Source of the DNA: Desulfovibrio legallii | GTDB lineage: Bacteria; Desulfobacterota; Desulfovibrionia; Desulfovibrionales; Desulfovibrionaceae | Direction: 5' to 3' | Assembly (NCBI RefSeq): GCF_900102485.1 | Contig: NZ_FNBX01000002.1 | Span: forward strand, 24,295 to 88,294 | Length of the DNA: 64,000 nucleotides | In this document: one piece after another, positions 7,590-15,167 of the stretch | How positions within the stretch are numbered: position 1 is the first letter of the stretch | Layout of the letters: the number at the start of each line of letters is the position of its first letter | Made by a program: the position numbers and the translations under genes | Notes under the pieces: generated by a model | Database searches by the model: none | Told to the model about the DNA's origin: nothing | What the model saw: the letters and a program-made list of their open reading frames with translations, nothing else

Positions 7590-8474
7590 TTATGCGGTTC
7601 CTGGTCCGGGGAGGGCCCCTTGGGCCAATGCAGCCAGAACGGGCAGCGAAGCGGCCAGCCCGTCCCACTGAAAAATTTCCGCCAGGTGTACGGCCGTGCG
7701 CGGCGCGCGGACCATAAGCCCGGCGGCCGTGCGGACTTCCTCCGGGGTGAAGGCCGTGAGCGGCCGGTGTCGGTCGCCGCCGTCCGGGGCGCTCCAGTGG
7801 AGCAGCTCCGCTTCTTCCGGCAGGGCGGAATGCAGCAATCGGCACTGAGCATAGCCCAGGAGATGCCCCACGTCCAGGCAAAGACGCAGATTATGGTCGG
7901 GAAGGAAGCCCCGCCCCAGGGCGGCAGGGTCGCAGACGTCGATATTTTCCACCAGAAGGGGCGGGCCGCCCCCGGCCTGCCAAAGGGCGGCAAAGTCCGC
8001 CAGCAGGCGGCGCTGGCGGGCGGGGGCCCCGTCCGGCGGGTGCAGCACGGCCAGGCGTGGCCGCAGGTAGGCCGCCTTGGCCGCCACGGCGCGGGCCAGG
8101 GCCACGCAGGGGGCCGCCGGGTGCGCGCCTGCGGCGCGCGCGGGCCAGGGCAGGTCCACGGGCAGATGCACATGCCAGCGCAGGGGCAGGCGGGCCAGGG
8201 CCGGCGGCAGGTCGGCCGGTCCGTAGGCCAGGCAGGCGCGGGCCTCAAAAAAGCAGAGCCCCACCTCGTCCACCTTGCCCGCCAGAAAGCGGGCGTTGGC
8301 CGCCACAGTGCCGGGCAGCACAAAGGAAGGCGCGGCCAGCCGCCCCGCCAGGGGGTGCACGGCCAAGGGCGCAGCCTCCGGCTGTGCAGGCGCCCCGCCA
8401 GCCGGGCTGTCGGCCGGGCCGCGATCGGGGCCGCCATGCGGGCCGTTGTGTGGGGTGGGCCTGTTGGAGCTCAT
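7590..8474 (-). CDS. cbiR: CbiR-like cobamide remodelling phosphodiesterase (TIM-barrel)
   Basis: A 294-residue protein that looks like a xylose-isomerase/AP-endonuclease-2-type TIM barrel. Segments are GKVDEVGLCFFEA, LLVENIDVCDP, LCLDVGHLLGYAQC and LHWSAP, placing metal-ligand Glu, Asp and His residues at strand ends. This matches my recollection of CbiR, which removes the lower ligand arm of cobamides so that the corrinoid can be rebuilt with another base. Start 8474 gives a four-base ATGA overlap with the sulfotransferase stop. The first 30 residues are low in complexity. Fold assignment is fairly firm; the CbiR label is less so, and another sugar-phosphate isomerase-like enzyme is the alternative. 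Confidence 0.62.
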   Translation of the reverse strand: MSSNRPTPHNGPHGGPDRGPADSPAGGAPAQPEAAPLAVHPLAGRLAAPSFVLPGTVAANARFLAGKVDEVGLCFFEARACLAYGPADLPPALARLPLRWHVHLPVDLPWPARAAGAHPAAPCVALARAVAAKAAYLRPRLAVLHPPDGAPARQRRLLADFAALWQAGGGPPLLVENIDVCDPAALGRGFLPDHNLRLCLDVGHLLGYAQCRLLHSALPEEAELLHWSAPDGGDRHRPLTAFTPEEVRTAAGLMVRAPRTAVHLAEIFQWDGLAASLPVLAALAQGALPGPGTA

Positions 8475-9424
8475 GGCCGCGCGCCCTCTGGCGGGGCGGT
8501 GGGCCGCGGCGCGCCTGCCGGGGGCGGCGGCAGCCGTCGCATGGTCGCCAGCCATGCGCCCAGAGCGCGGGCGCAGGCCGGACTTTCCAGATCGTCAAAA
8601 GGCGCGGGAGGCTTGTTGTCCGGGCCGGAGCGCAGGGCCGCATAGATGCGCCGGGCCAGCGCGCCCCAGGGGGCCGGATCCGCGGCCGCGTTCTGCGCCT
8701 GCCCTTCGGGCGCGGGGGCCCCTTCCGGATCTGACGGGGCATCCTCTCCCCGGTGATGGCAGAGGGCCGCGTCCAGAAAATCGTTGCAGAATGCGGCGCG
8801 TTCAGCGGCGTCCACAGGCCGGTTCAGGAAGAGGGACAGCCGCTCCAGGGCCGTCTGGGGGGCGCGCAGCAGGGCGTCGTAATCCGCCAGCATCCGGGGC
8901 AGACCCGCGCTGCCCGTGAGCGCGCCCAGGGTGTGGGCAACCCAGAGGGCCTGGCTGTGTTCCGCGCCCAGGGCGTCGCGCCGGGCCAGGGAGGCGGCCA
9001 CGCTCTGCGGGCTGCGCAGGCAGATGAGGCAGTGCGGCCGCAGCCCGGCCGCCGCCAGCACGGGCCGCCAGAAGGGCATGAGCAGGCTGAGGCGCGGATC
9101 TTTGAGCCCGACGGGCGCATCCGCAGCGCATTTTTCCCGCAGCAGGGCCAGGGCTGCGGCCCCGGCTTCGCCTCCGGCCAGGCGGCGCTGCTCCAGGGCG
9201 GGGGGCGGCGGCCAGTGGCTCCAGCTCGCGCCCAGCAGGCGCAGCAGCTCTTTGTTGCAGGCGTAAACATCCGCATCCTCAAAGAATCCTTTGGGGTTGC
9301 AGGGCAGGGGCGGCAAAAGGCGCGCGCCCAGGTCCGCGCCCAGCACGCGCAGGGCCCGGGCCCAGGCGCTGGTGCCGCTGCGGTGCATGCCCAGCACCAG
9401 GATAAGCTGTGCCGTTTGCGTCAT
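8471..9424 (-). CDS. sulfotransferase family protein
   Basis: A 317-residue protein with the PAPS-binding 5' phosphosulfate loop near its N-terminus (LVLGMHRSGTSAWARAL, about residues 9-25), followed by CNPKGFFEDADVYACN, which is characteristic of bacterial glycan/lipid sulfotransferase-like proteins. The 3'-phosphate motif is probably ADAPVGLKDPRLSLLMPFW. The ATG at 9424 is preceded by GAGGAG. The C-terminal third is Pro/Ala-rich and poorly conserved-looking. It may act on a polysaccharide or lipid, but no glycan cluster surrounds it. It overlaps the cbiR-like gene by four bases and starts 42 bases after the membrane-protein gene stop. Confidence 0.75.
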   Translation of the reverse strand: MTQTAQLILVLGMHRSGTSAWARALRVLGADLGARLLPPLPCNPKGFFEDADVYACNKELLRLLGASWSHWPPPPALEQRRLAGGEAGAAALALLREKCAADAPVGLKDPRLSLLMPFWRPVLAAAGLRPHCLICLRSPQSVAASLARRDALGAEHSQALWVAHTLGALTGSAGLPRMLADYDALLRAPQTALERLSLFLNRPVDAAERAAFCNDFLDAALCHHRGEDAPSDPEGAPAPEGQAQNAAADPAPWGALARRIYAALRSGPDNKPPAPFDDLESPACARALGAWLATMRRLPPPPAGAPRPTAPPEGARP

Positions 9425-9465
9425 GAAGCGTCTCCTCAACGGGCCTTGTGCGGCGACGGGCGCGC

Positions 9466-10038
9466 TCAGAGCGCCAGCACCACGAACAGAACCCCCCCCT
9501 GCATGAGCGCGGCCAGGCCCAGGGCCAGCCAGCGCTTGCCGCGTGAAAGGCTGCGCGGCGCGTGTTCGGCGCAGAGGGCCAGCATGCCCTGCACGGTCCG
9601 TTGCAGGGGCCAGAGCAGCGCCAGGGCGGTCCAGAGCAGCCCTGCCCAGGCGAACCAGCGGATTTCCCCCACGCTCCAGAAGTGTTCCAGGGCGCTGCAG
9701 AGGTTCAGGCTGCCCGCGCCAAAGGCGTTGGCGATGGCCTCCACCCGGTCCAGGGCCGCGCCCTCGCTGAAGGCGAGCCCCATGCCCAGAAACAGGCCCA
9801 GCAGCGCCAGAAACAGGAGCAGAAACAGCCAGACGGTATGCAGCTGCCATTGGGCGTGGGCTGCCCCCACGGCCTCTTCCCCACGAATGCGGGCCATGCG
9901 GCGCAACAGCAGGGCCAGGGCCAGCACGGGCAAAGGGGCCAGGGCCAGCCGGGGCGCCCAGAGCGCAAAAGAACCCCCCGCCAGCAGGAGATAGTCTAAC
10001 CAGAACAACCAGGGGGTGGAAAGAGCGGCTGCGGGCAC
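9466..10038 (-). CDS. predicted inner-membrane protein of unknown function
   Basis: A 190-residue hydrophobic protein starting at a GTG with GGAGGT six bases upstream. I see about five membrane segments: residues 10-25, 30-45, 68-90, 128-145 and 172-190. Between segments three and four is a 40-residue part with SEGAALDRVEAIANAFGAGS that is probably outside the membrane. The basic stretch HAPRSLSRGKR precedes the final segment. I do not recognise the family. It is first in a likely unit with the sulfotransferase, cbiR-like and DHH genes and lies downstream of the HU terminator. Confidence 0.7.
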   Translation of the reverse strand: MPAAALSTPWLFWLDYLLLAGGSFALWAPRLALAPLPVLALALLLRRMARIRGEEAVGAAHAQWQLHTVWLFLLLFLALLGLFLGMGLAFSEGAALDRVEAIANAFGAGSLNLCSALEHFWSVGEIRWFAWAGLLWTALALLWPLQRTVQGMLALCAEHAPRSLSRGKRWLALGLAALMQGGVLFVVLAL

Positions 10039-10181
10039 GGCACCTCCGGAGCGGACGCGCTCGATTTGGGCAAAGATTTTAGCAAGGCTATATAAAGAAA
10101 TGTATTGCGTCCAGAAGTAAAATTACGGTCCCTCGCGCAGGCCCGCCCCGGCATTGCCGCAAGCCCTGGCACGTCTCTCGC

Positions 10182-10225
10182 AAAAAAAGGAAGGGCGCCG
10201 CCTCCCTCTGGGATGCGGCGCCGCA
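10182..10225 (-). terminator. terminator of the HU gene
   Basis: In the minus-strand transcript GCGGCGCC pairs across a short interruption with GGCGCCGC-type sequence (10194-10203 against 10215-10224), followed by CTTCC and a run of seven T residues (10188-10182). It lies 23 bases after the HU stop codon. Confidence 0.75.
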
Positions 10226-10247
10226 ACAACGGAGACAAAAACCAAGA

Positions 10248-10523
10248 CTACTTGATGGCGTCTTTCAGCCCCTTGCCGGGCGTAAATTTGGCAACCTTGC
10301 TGGCGGGGATGGTGATTTCCTTGCCGGTGCGGGGGTTGCGGCCCTTGCGGGCGGCGCGCTCCACCACTTTGAAGCTGCCGAAGCCGGTAAAGGTCACGGA
10401 TTCGCCGGCGGCCAGGGCTTCGCGCAGGGCGTTCACCACAGCGTCCAGAGCTTCTTCGGCTTTGGCTTTGGTAGGCAGGCCGGCCTTGGCATGGATTTTT
10501 TCAACAAGCTCAGCTTTTGTCAT
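10248..10523 (-). CDS. hup: HU family DNA-binding protein
   Basis: A 91-residue nucleoid protein of normal HU length. It begins MTKAELVEKIHAKAG, has the dimer core VTFTGFGSFKVVERAARKGR and the DNA-binding arm GRNPRTGKEITIPASKVAKF, with the Arg-Asn-Pro turn that intercalates in DNA. It ends PGKGLKDAIK. GGAGA precedes the ATG. It is monocistronic, with its own terminator. Upstream on the minus strand there are several TTGACA-like boxes; the best has TTGACA at 10728-10723, 17 bases, then a weak TAAGGA at 10705-10700, leaving a leader of about 170 bases. Confidence 0.96.
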   Translation of the reverse strand: MTKAELVEKIHAKAGLPTKAKAEEALDAVVNALREALAAGESVTFTGFGSFKVVERAARKGRNPRTGKEITIPASKVAKFTPGKGLKDAIK

Positions 10524-10699
10524 GATGCTTCTCCAAACGGATTTCGGTTTCTTGTGCAGCCGGCCCGGCGGGGCTGGACCGGGGCCCGGGGCTGACGACG
10601 GCAGGCGACGCGGGGGGCGCTGTCAATCTGGGTCGGCCCGGCAAGAACGCGCCACGGGATAAGGCCTCTGGCCGCGTCAATCGCGGTCGGACTGTCCCT

Positions 10700-10728
10700 T
10701 CCTTACGTGAGGCCCCCTCTCCTGTCAA
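10700..10728 (-). promoter_or_regulatory. possible promoter upstream of hup
   Basis: A perfect TTGACA (10728-10723), a 17-base spacer and a poor -10 (TAAGGA, 10705-10700). The stretch 10524-10850 between hup and murI holds no gene. Two further TTGAC boxes (10680-10675 and 10626-10621) lack good -10 partners. The call is tentative. Confidence 0.35.
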
Positions 10729-10813
10729 CGAAAAAGCGCAGAATGCCGCGCCCTCTCTGGCTTTTAGGCCCTCGCGCCTTTTTGTCCGGTTTTCTTCGCG
10801 GTGACGCTTTTTA

Positions 10814-10852
10814 CAAATTTATACAATAGTTAAAATATGTTGTATAAATTTG
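10814..10852. repeat. perfect AT-rich inverted repeat next to the murI stop
   Basis: Two 13-base arms, CAAATTTATACAA (10814-10826) and TTGTATAAATTTG (10840-10852), are exactly complementary across a 13-base A/T-rich spacer. The element touches the murI stop codon (10853-10855). It is almost free of G and C in an otherwise very GC-rich region. It does not look like an intrinsic terminator for murI because no G/C stem is present. Confidence 0.85.
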
Positions 10853-11695
10853 CTAGAGGTCCACCAGGGCTACTTCCGCGGGGTCCAGGGCGCGCCCCAG
10901 AAAGAGGCTGCCCGTGCGGGCAAAGCGGGCCGCGTTGTCCGTGGTAAGGAAGCGGCAGCGCGCGACGGCGGACGGCGGGCCGGGGCGCAGCAGGCCTTGA
11001 CGCTCCAGGGACGCGGCTACCCAGGCCGCTGTGGTGGCTGCGGAATCCACAATGCGCACCTCAGGCCCCACCACCTGCCGCAGGGCCCCCAGCAGGAGCG
11101 GAAAATGCGTGCAGCCCAGCAGCAGGGTGTCCGGCGCGTCGTCCGGGCGGGCTTCCGGCGGGGGAAAAAGGTCGCTCAGGTAGCGGCGGGCCACGCTTTC
11201 CACCACGGGGCCGTCCATCCAGCCTTCCTCGGCCAGGGGCACGAAGAGGGTGCAGGCCCGTCCCGTAACCACGGCCTCAGGCCTGAGCCTGGCTATGGCC
11301 CGCTGATAGGCCCCGCCCGCGATGGTGGCCTCGGTGGCGATGACCACAATGCGGCCGTTGCGGCTGGCCTTGGCGGCAGCTTCCGCGCCCGGCTCCACCA
11401 CGCCCAGCACGGGCAGGGGGGCCAGAGCCTCCCGCAGGGCCGGCAGGGCTGTGGCCGTGGCCGTGTTGCAGGCCACCACCAGCATTTTGACGCCCATGTC
11501 CACCAGGGTGCGGGCGGCCTTGAGCGTGTAGCGGACAATGGTGTCGCGGCCCTTGGTGCCGTAAGGCAGGCGGGCTGTATCCCCAAGGTAGACAAGGTCT
11601 TCATGGGGCAGGCGGGCGTTGAGGGCCTTGAGCACCGTCAGGCCCCCCATGCCGGAATCGAACAGCCCCACGGGCAGCGTGGCGGTATCGTGCAT
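10853..11695 (-). CDS. murI: glutamate racemase
   Basis: A 280-residue cofactor-independent racemase supplying D-glutamate for peptidoglycan. The N-terminal motif GLFDSGMGGLTVLKAL is diagnostic. The two catalytic cysteines lie in VVACNTATATALP and LLGCTHFPLLL. YLGDTARLPYGTKG and DSAATTA complete the substrate site. AAGGA lies upstream of the ATG. A short gap of 52 bases separates it from the TauE-type gene, which reads the same way, so they may share a transcript. The stop codon directly borders an AT-rich inverted repeat. Confidence 0.95.
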   Translation of the reverse strand: MHDTATLPVGLFDSGMGGLTVLKALNARLPHEDLVYLGDTARLPYGTKGRDTIVRYTLKAARTLVDMGVKMLVVACNTATATALPALREALAPLPVLGVVEPGAEAAAKASRNGRIVVIATEATIAGGAYQRAIARLRPEAVVTGRACTLFVPLAEEGWMDGPVVESVARRYLSDLFPPPEARPDDAPDTLLLGCTHFPLLLGALRQVVGPEVRIVDSAATTAAWVAASLERQGLLRPGPPSAVARCRFLTTDNAARFARTGSLFLGRALDPAEVALVDL

Positions 11696-11747
11696 GGCGT
11701 GTATCCTTTATGCCGCGCGCAGGCTGCCTCTGGGGCGGCGCGCGGCG

Positions 11748-12635
11748 CTACACACCTTGGCCCAAATAACGCAGGGCTGTAAAGAGCAAAACCGCCGCCA
11801 GAAGAACCTTGAGCGCCAGGGCGGGCACATGCTTCTGGCAGCGCGCGCCGAGGTAAACGCCGCACAGGCCGCCCAGCCCTACCAGCAGGCCCATGCGCCA
11901 GTCCGGGGCCACGGCCAGATGCGGATAAAAGGGGGCGAGCAGGCTGTAGAAGCCCACCCCGGCCAGGGAGGTGAGCCAGGTGGCCAGCAGGGTGGCCCCG
12001 GCCACCACATGCACGGGCAGGCCGAAGCAGGCTACCAGGAAGGGGGCCATGATGGCCCCGCCGCCGATGCCGTAGGCCCCGCCCACCAGGCCCACCGCAA
12101 GGCTCAGCAGCGCTAGCTTGCGGGTGGAGACGCTGTAGCGGACCTCCTGAAACGCGAATTCCAGCACGCGGCTGTTCCAGGCGAGCACATGGCAGCACGA
12201 AAGGTCTCCCGCGGGCTTTGGGGCGGGCTTGCGGCCCCGCTCCCGCCACAGCAGGCGCGCCATGCGGCCCCCCATGTAGAGCAGAACCAGCCCGGCAAAA
12301 ATGCGGAAGCGGGCTGGGTCCGGCAGTAGGGTGAGGCGGATGACGGCCCCCAGAAAGACCCCCGGCAGGGTGCCCAGGGCCACGGTGAAGGCCAGGGGCC
12401 AGAGCATGCGGCCCTCGCGCCAGTAGCGCCAGACGCCCGAAGGACAGGCCAGCACGTTGAAGAACTGGTTGGTGGAGCTCACGCTGGGGTTCACATAGCC
12501 CAGCACGCTCATGTGGAAGGGCAAAAGCAGAAAGGCCCCGGAAATGCCCCCCATGGACGTGACGAAGGAAATGCCCAGGGCCGCGGCAAAGGGAACAAGG
12601 GGGTGGCATTCGATGCCTGCAGTGGGAAAATACAT
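11748..12635 (-). CDS. TauE/SafE family anion (sulfite/organosulfonate) exporter
   Basis: A 295-residue membrane protein with about eight hydrophobic helices in two homologous halves: GISFVTSMGGISGAFLLLPF in the first and AVGLVGGAYGIGGGAIMAPF in the second, both the GGxxGIGGG-type motif of TauE/SafE. A cytoplasmic loop with RERGRKPAPKPAG lies between the halves. The family moves sulfite, sulfoacetate or similar anions, fitting a sulfur-metabolising host. ATG 12635 with AGGGGG upstream is preferred over an in-frame TTG at 12656. The upstream leader is strikingly AT-rich. Confidence 0.85.
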   Translation of the reverse strand: MYFPTAGIECHPLVPFAAALGISFVTSMGGISGAFLLLPFHMSVLGYVNPSVSSTNQFFNVLACPSGVWRYWREGRMLWPLAFTVALGTLPGVFLGAVIRLTLLPDPARFRIFAGLVLLYMGGRMARLLWRERGRKPAPKPAGDLSCCHVLAWNSRVLEFAFQEVRYSVSTRKLALLSLAVGLVGGAYGIGGGAIMAPFLVACFGLPVHVVAGATLLATWLTSLAGVGFYSLLAPFYPHLAVAPDWRMGLLVGLGGLCGVYLGARCQKHVPALALKVLLAAVLLFTALRYLGQGV

Positions 12636-12718
12636 GGAAGCCCCCTGGTTTGTCAAAATCTGTAAAAAATTATTTCAAATAAAACACGAAATTATTTATT
12701 TTGTTCTTCACGGTTTTT

Positions 12719-12747
12719 ATAATAAGCGTGATTATATGATTTGTCAT
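12719..12747 (-). promoter_or_regulatory. predicted promoter of the TauE-type gene
   Basis: On the minus strand ATGACA (12747-12742), 17 bases, TATTAT (12724-12719): five of six matches in each box. It lies about 80 bases before the ATG, in an AT-rich island (12640-12750). The rest of 12748-12918 holds a small CCCC/GGGG hairpin and no gene. Confidence 0.65.
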
Positions 12748-12918
12748 CCCCACAAGGCGGGGTTTCCCCCTGATTCAGCAGCGCCTGTTTGCAGAGTGGT
12801 TCGGGATTGTTGCCTTTTTACGGCTGAAAATTTTTATGCGGGGGGCAGGCCGCGGCGGCTTCCGGCGGCCGGGCGTTACGGTGCGCCGGGGCCTGCGGCC
12901 GGGCCGCGCGGCCGCGCG

Positions 12919-12947
12919 TTGCCTGCCGAGGCGGAAAACGCTATAGT
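12919..12947 (+). promoter_or_regulatory. predicted promoter of hisHF
   Basis: TTGCCT (12919-12924), 17-base spacer, TATAGT (12942-12947). The start codon of hisH follows 74 bases later. Confidence 0.65.
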
Positions 12948-13021
12948 CCTGCACCGCAACTGAAGGCATACGACCGGCGCTTTCCCCCCGTTTTGCGCCG
13001 TCCACACAAGAGAGGACGCAC

Positions 13022-13660
13022 ATGTTGGCCATTCTGGACTACAAGGCGGGCAATCAGACAAGCGTGCGCCGGGCCCTGGAGCATCTGGGCATACCCTGCG
13101 CCATCACGGCGGATCCGGCGGCGCTGGACGCGGCCCACGGCATCATTTTCCCCGGCGTGGGGGCCGCGGGCCAGGCCATGCGCACCCTGCGCGCGGGCGG
13201 CCTGGACCAAGTGCTGCGCCGCGCCGTGGAGAAGGGCCGCCCCTTGCTGGGCATCTGTCTGGGTTGCCAGATTCTGCTCGCGCACAGCGAGGAGAACGAC
13301 ACCCCCACTCTGGACATTGTGCCTGGCGTCTGCCGTCGGTTTGAGGACGGCCTGCGCCAGGAGGACGGCACCCCCGCCCCGGTGCCGCACATGGGCTGGA
13401 ACAGCATTGAGCTGCAGGCCCCGTGCCCCCTGCTCACGGGCGTGGACCCCAGGGCGGAGTTCTACTTCGTCCACAGCTACTATGTGGATCCGGCCCCGGA
13501 GCTGGTCCTGGCCACCACTGTTTACGGGCGGGAGTTCTGCTCCCTGTACGGACGGGACGGCCTCTGGGCTGCCCAGTTCCATCCGGAAAAAAGCGGCCGC
13601 CCCGGCCTGACCCTGCTGCGCAACTTCTACAACTACTGCGAGGCCCGCCATGCTGCGTAA
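13022..13660 (+). CDS. hisH: imidazole glycerol phosphate synthase, glutaminase subunit
   Basis: A 212-residue class I glutamine amidotransferase that feeds ammonia to HisF. The nucleophile elbow [10 protein letters not shown] (about residues 79-88) carries the catalytic Cys; the His and Glu of the triad are in [10 protein letters not shown] near the C-terminus. The oxyanion strand is GVGAAGQAM. The ATG follows GAGAGGA. It overlaps hisF by eleven bases, and the two proteins form one enzyme of histidine synthesis (also giving AICAR for purine synthesis). No other his genes lie nearby. Confidence 0.93.
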   Translation: MLAILDYKAGNQTSVRRALEHLGIPCAITADPAALDAAHGIIFPGVGAAGQAMRTLRAGGLDQVLRRAVEKGRPLLGICLGCQILLAHSEENDTPTLDIVPGVCRRFEDGLRQEDGTPAPVPHMGWNSIELQAPCPLLTGVDPRAEFYFVHSYYVDPAPELVLATTVYGREFCSLYGRDGLWAAQFHPEKSGRPGLTLLRNFYNYCEARHAA

Positions 13661-14429
13661 GCGCGTCATCCCCTGTCTGGACGTGCGCAACGGCAAGCTC
13701 ACCAAGGGCATCCGCTTTGCGGGCAACGAGGATATCGGCGACCCGGTGGAGAGCGCCCGCCGCTACTATGAAGAAGGCGCGGACGAGATCGTCTTTTACG
13801 ACATCACGGCTTCGGCCGAGGCCAGGGGCATCTTTCTGGACGTGGTGGAGCGCGTGGCCGCGCAGATTTTTATTCCCTTTTCCGTAGGCGGGGGCATTGC
13901 CAGCGTGGAGGACATGCGCGCCGTGCTGCTGGCCGGGGCCGAAAAGGTTTCGGTCAACTCGGCGGCGGTCAAGAATCCGCAGCTCATCAGCGAGGGCGCG
14001 GCGGCCTTCGGCTCCCAGGCCGTGGTGGTGGGCATGGACGTGCTGGCCGTGCCCGTGAGCCCGGCCATCCCTTCGGGCTACGAGATCGTCATCTACGGCG
14101 GGCGCAAGCGCATGGGCCTGGACGCCGTGGCCTGGGCCCGGCGCTGCCAGGAACTGGGCGCGGGCGAGCTCTGCGTTAACTCCATTGACGCGGACGGCAC
14201 CAGGGACGGCTACGAACTGCGCCTGACCCGCGCCATTGCGGACGCCGTGAGCATTCCGGTCATTGCTTCGGGCGGGGCGGGCGAACCCCGGCACATGCTG
14301 GAGGCCGTCACCACGGGCGGGGCCTCGGCGGCGCTCATTGCCTCCATCGTGCACTACGGGCAGTACAGCATCCGCCAGTGCAAGGCCTATCTGGCCGCCC
14401 ACGGCGCGCCCGTGCGGCTTACCTGGTAG
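13650..14429 (+). CDS. hisF: imidazole glycerol phosphate synthase, cyclase subunit
   Basis: A 259-residue (beta/alpha)8 barrel. It opens with [19 protein letters not shown], with the catalytic Asp in CLDV; the second catalytic Asp is in VVVGMDVLA. Phosphate sites are [13 protein letters not shown] and [13 protein letters not shown]. The stretch [16 protein letters not shown] is the usual late-barrel motif. A slightly long insert ([20 protein letters not shown]) follows strand five. It starts inside hisH and ends before a promoter for the next small gene. Confidence 0.93.
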   Translation: MLRKRVIPCLDVRNGKLTKGIRFAGNEDIGDPVESARRYYEEGADEIVFYDITASAEARGIFLDVVERVAAQIFIPFSVGGGIASVEDMRAVLLAGAEKVSVNSAAVKNPQLISEGAAAFGSQAVVVGMDVLAVPVSPAIPSGYEIVIYGGRKRMGLDAVAWARRCQELGAGELCVNSIDADGTRDGYELRLTRAIADAVSIPVIASGGAGEPRHMLEAVTTGGASAALIASIVHYGQYSIRQCKAYLAAHGAPVRLTW

Positions 14430-14436
14430 GGCGGGC

Positions 14437-14465
14437 TGGACTTCGGCCCGGAAAGTGCTTATACA
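14437..14465 (+). promoter_or_regulatory. predicted promoter of the 35-residue basic protein
   Basis: TGGACT (14437-14442), 17-base spacer, TATACA (14460-14465), directly after hisF and 40 bases before the small gene's ATG. The downstream sequence is unusually AT-rich for the region. Confidence 0.5.
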
Positions 14466-14505
14466 TACCCACTTAAAATACAGGGTTGCCCCCTTGGAGG
14501 ATTTT

Positions 14506-14613
14506 ATGGCTCATAAAAAAGTGGAACGCAAAAAGGAACTGGACCGCCGCCGCCACCGTCGCGAACAGCGTCTGAAGCAGCGCGTGCGCGAAGCCAAGGC
14601 CGCCAAAGCGTAG
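14506..14613 (+). CDS. 35-residue highly basic small protein
   Basis: A tiny gene with a strong TTGGAGG seven bases before the ATG. The product begins MAHKKVERKKELDRRRHRRE and ends VREAKAAKA; about half of the residues are Arg, Lys or His, and it should form one long charged helix. The composition suggests RNA or ribosome binding, similar in style to short basic proteins of the DUF6800 type, but I cannot assign a family. It has its own predicted promoter and a T-rich stretch right after the stop. Strong translation signals make it likely to be real and abundant. Confidence 0.72.
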   Translation: MAHKKVERKKELDRRRHRREQRLKQRVREAKAAKA

Positions 14614-14749
14614 TTTTTTTGCCTCCTTCCCTTCTGGGACGGGGGCGGAGCGCGCCCTGGGGCGTTGCCGTGCGGCAGGCCTCCGGGAGCGCCGAAACTT
14701 TATGGAGAACGGTGCGCGCGGCCCGGCCGCGCCGCCGTTGTTTGCAGCC

Positions 14750-15160
14750 ATGCCTATTTACGAATATCAGTGTCCCAAGTGTCAGCATCGTTTTGAAGAA
14801 TGGGTCAAACTGGCGGACGCCCACGGGCAGGAGCCCTGCCCCAAGTGCGGCGCGCCCGCGCCGCGCATCATGTCGCACACCTCCTTTGTGCTTAAGGGCG
14901 GCGGCTGGTATGTGAGCGACTACGGCTACCGCAAAGGCATTAAGGAAGACGGTTCTGCCGCTGCGGCCGGTTCCGGCGGCGCGTCGGGCGCGGCTTCTTC
15001 TGGCCCGGCCGCGGCAGCCCCAGAGGCTTCGGGTCCGAAGGCTTCCAGTGCGGCGGCTTCCGGCGCGGAGGCTTCCGGTTCCGGCGCGGCCGCCGCAAAA
15101 GGCGGGGCCGCTGCGCCCGCCCCCACCCCTGCGTCCAAGCCCGCTGCGGCGGCTTCATGA
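14750..15160 (+). CDS. FmdB family zinc-ribbon protein with Ala-rich tail
   Basis: 136 residues. The first 45 are a typical FmdB zinc ribbon: MPIYEYQCPKCQHRFEEWVK with CPKC, then CPKCGAPAPRIMSHTSF, giving four zinc-binding cysteines. After about residue 70 comes a tail made almost entirely of Ala, Gly, Ser, Pro and a few Lys/Glu, about 65 residues long and probably disordered. The start is set by the conserved MPIYEY; an in-frame ATG 48 bases upstream has no better ribosome site. Family members are thought to be regulatory or metal-handling. The stop lies seven bases before purB, so they are probably co-transcribed. Confidence 0.82.
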   Translation: MPIYEYQCPKCQHRFEEWVKLADAHGQEPCPKCGAPAPRIMSHTSFVLKGGGWYVSDYGYRKGIKEDGSAAAAGSGGASGAASSGPAAAAPEASGPKASSAAASGAEASGSGAAAAKGGAAAPAPTPASKPAAAAS

Positions 15161-15167
15161 GGCTTGC

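Noticed and set aside
10814..10852. The AT-rich inverted repeat as a dif site
   Set aside because: It lacks the 11-6-11 XerC/XerD layout; the spacer is 13 bases and both arms are identical in inverse.
13022..14429. hisH-hisF as a sugar-modification pair (WbuY/WbuZ-like)
   Set aside because: Both proteins keep the motifs and catalytic residues of histidine biosynthesis and no surface-glycan genes are near.
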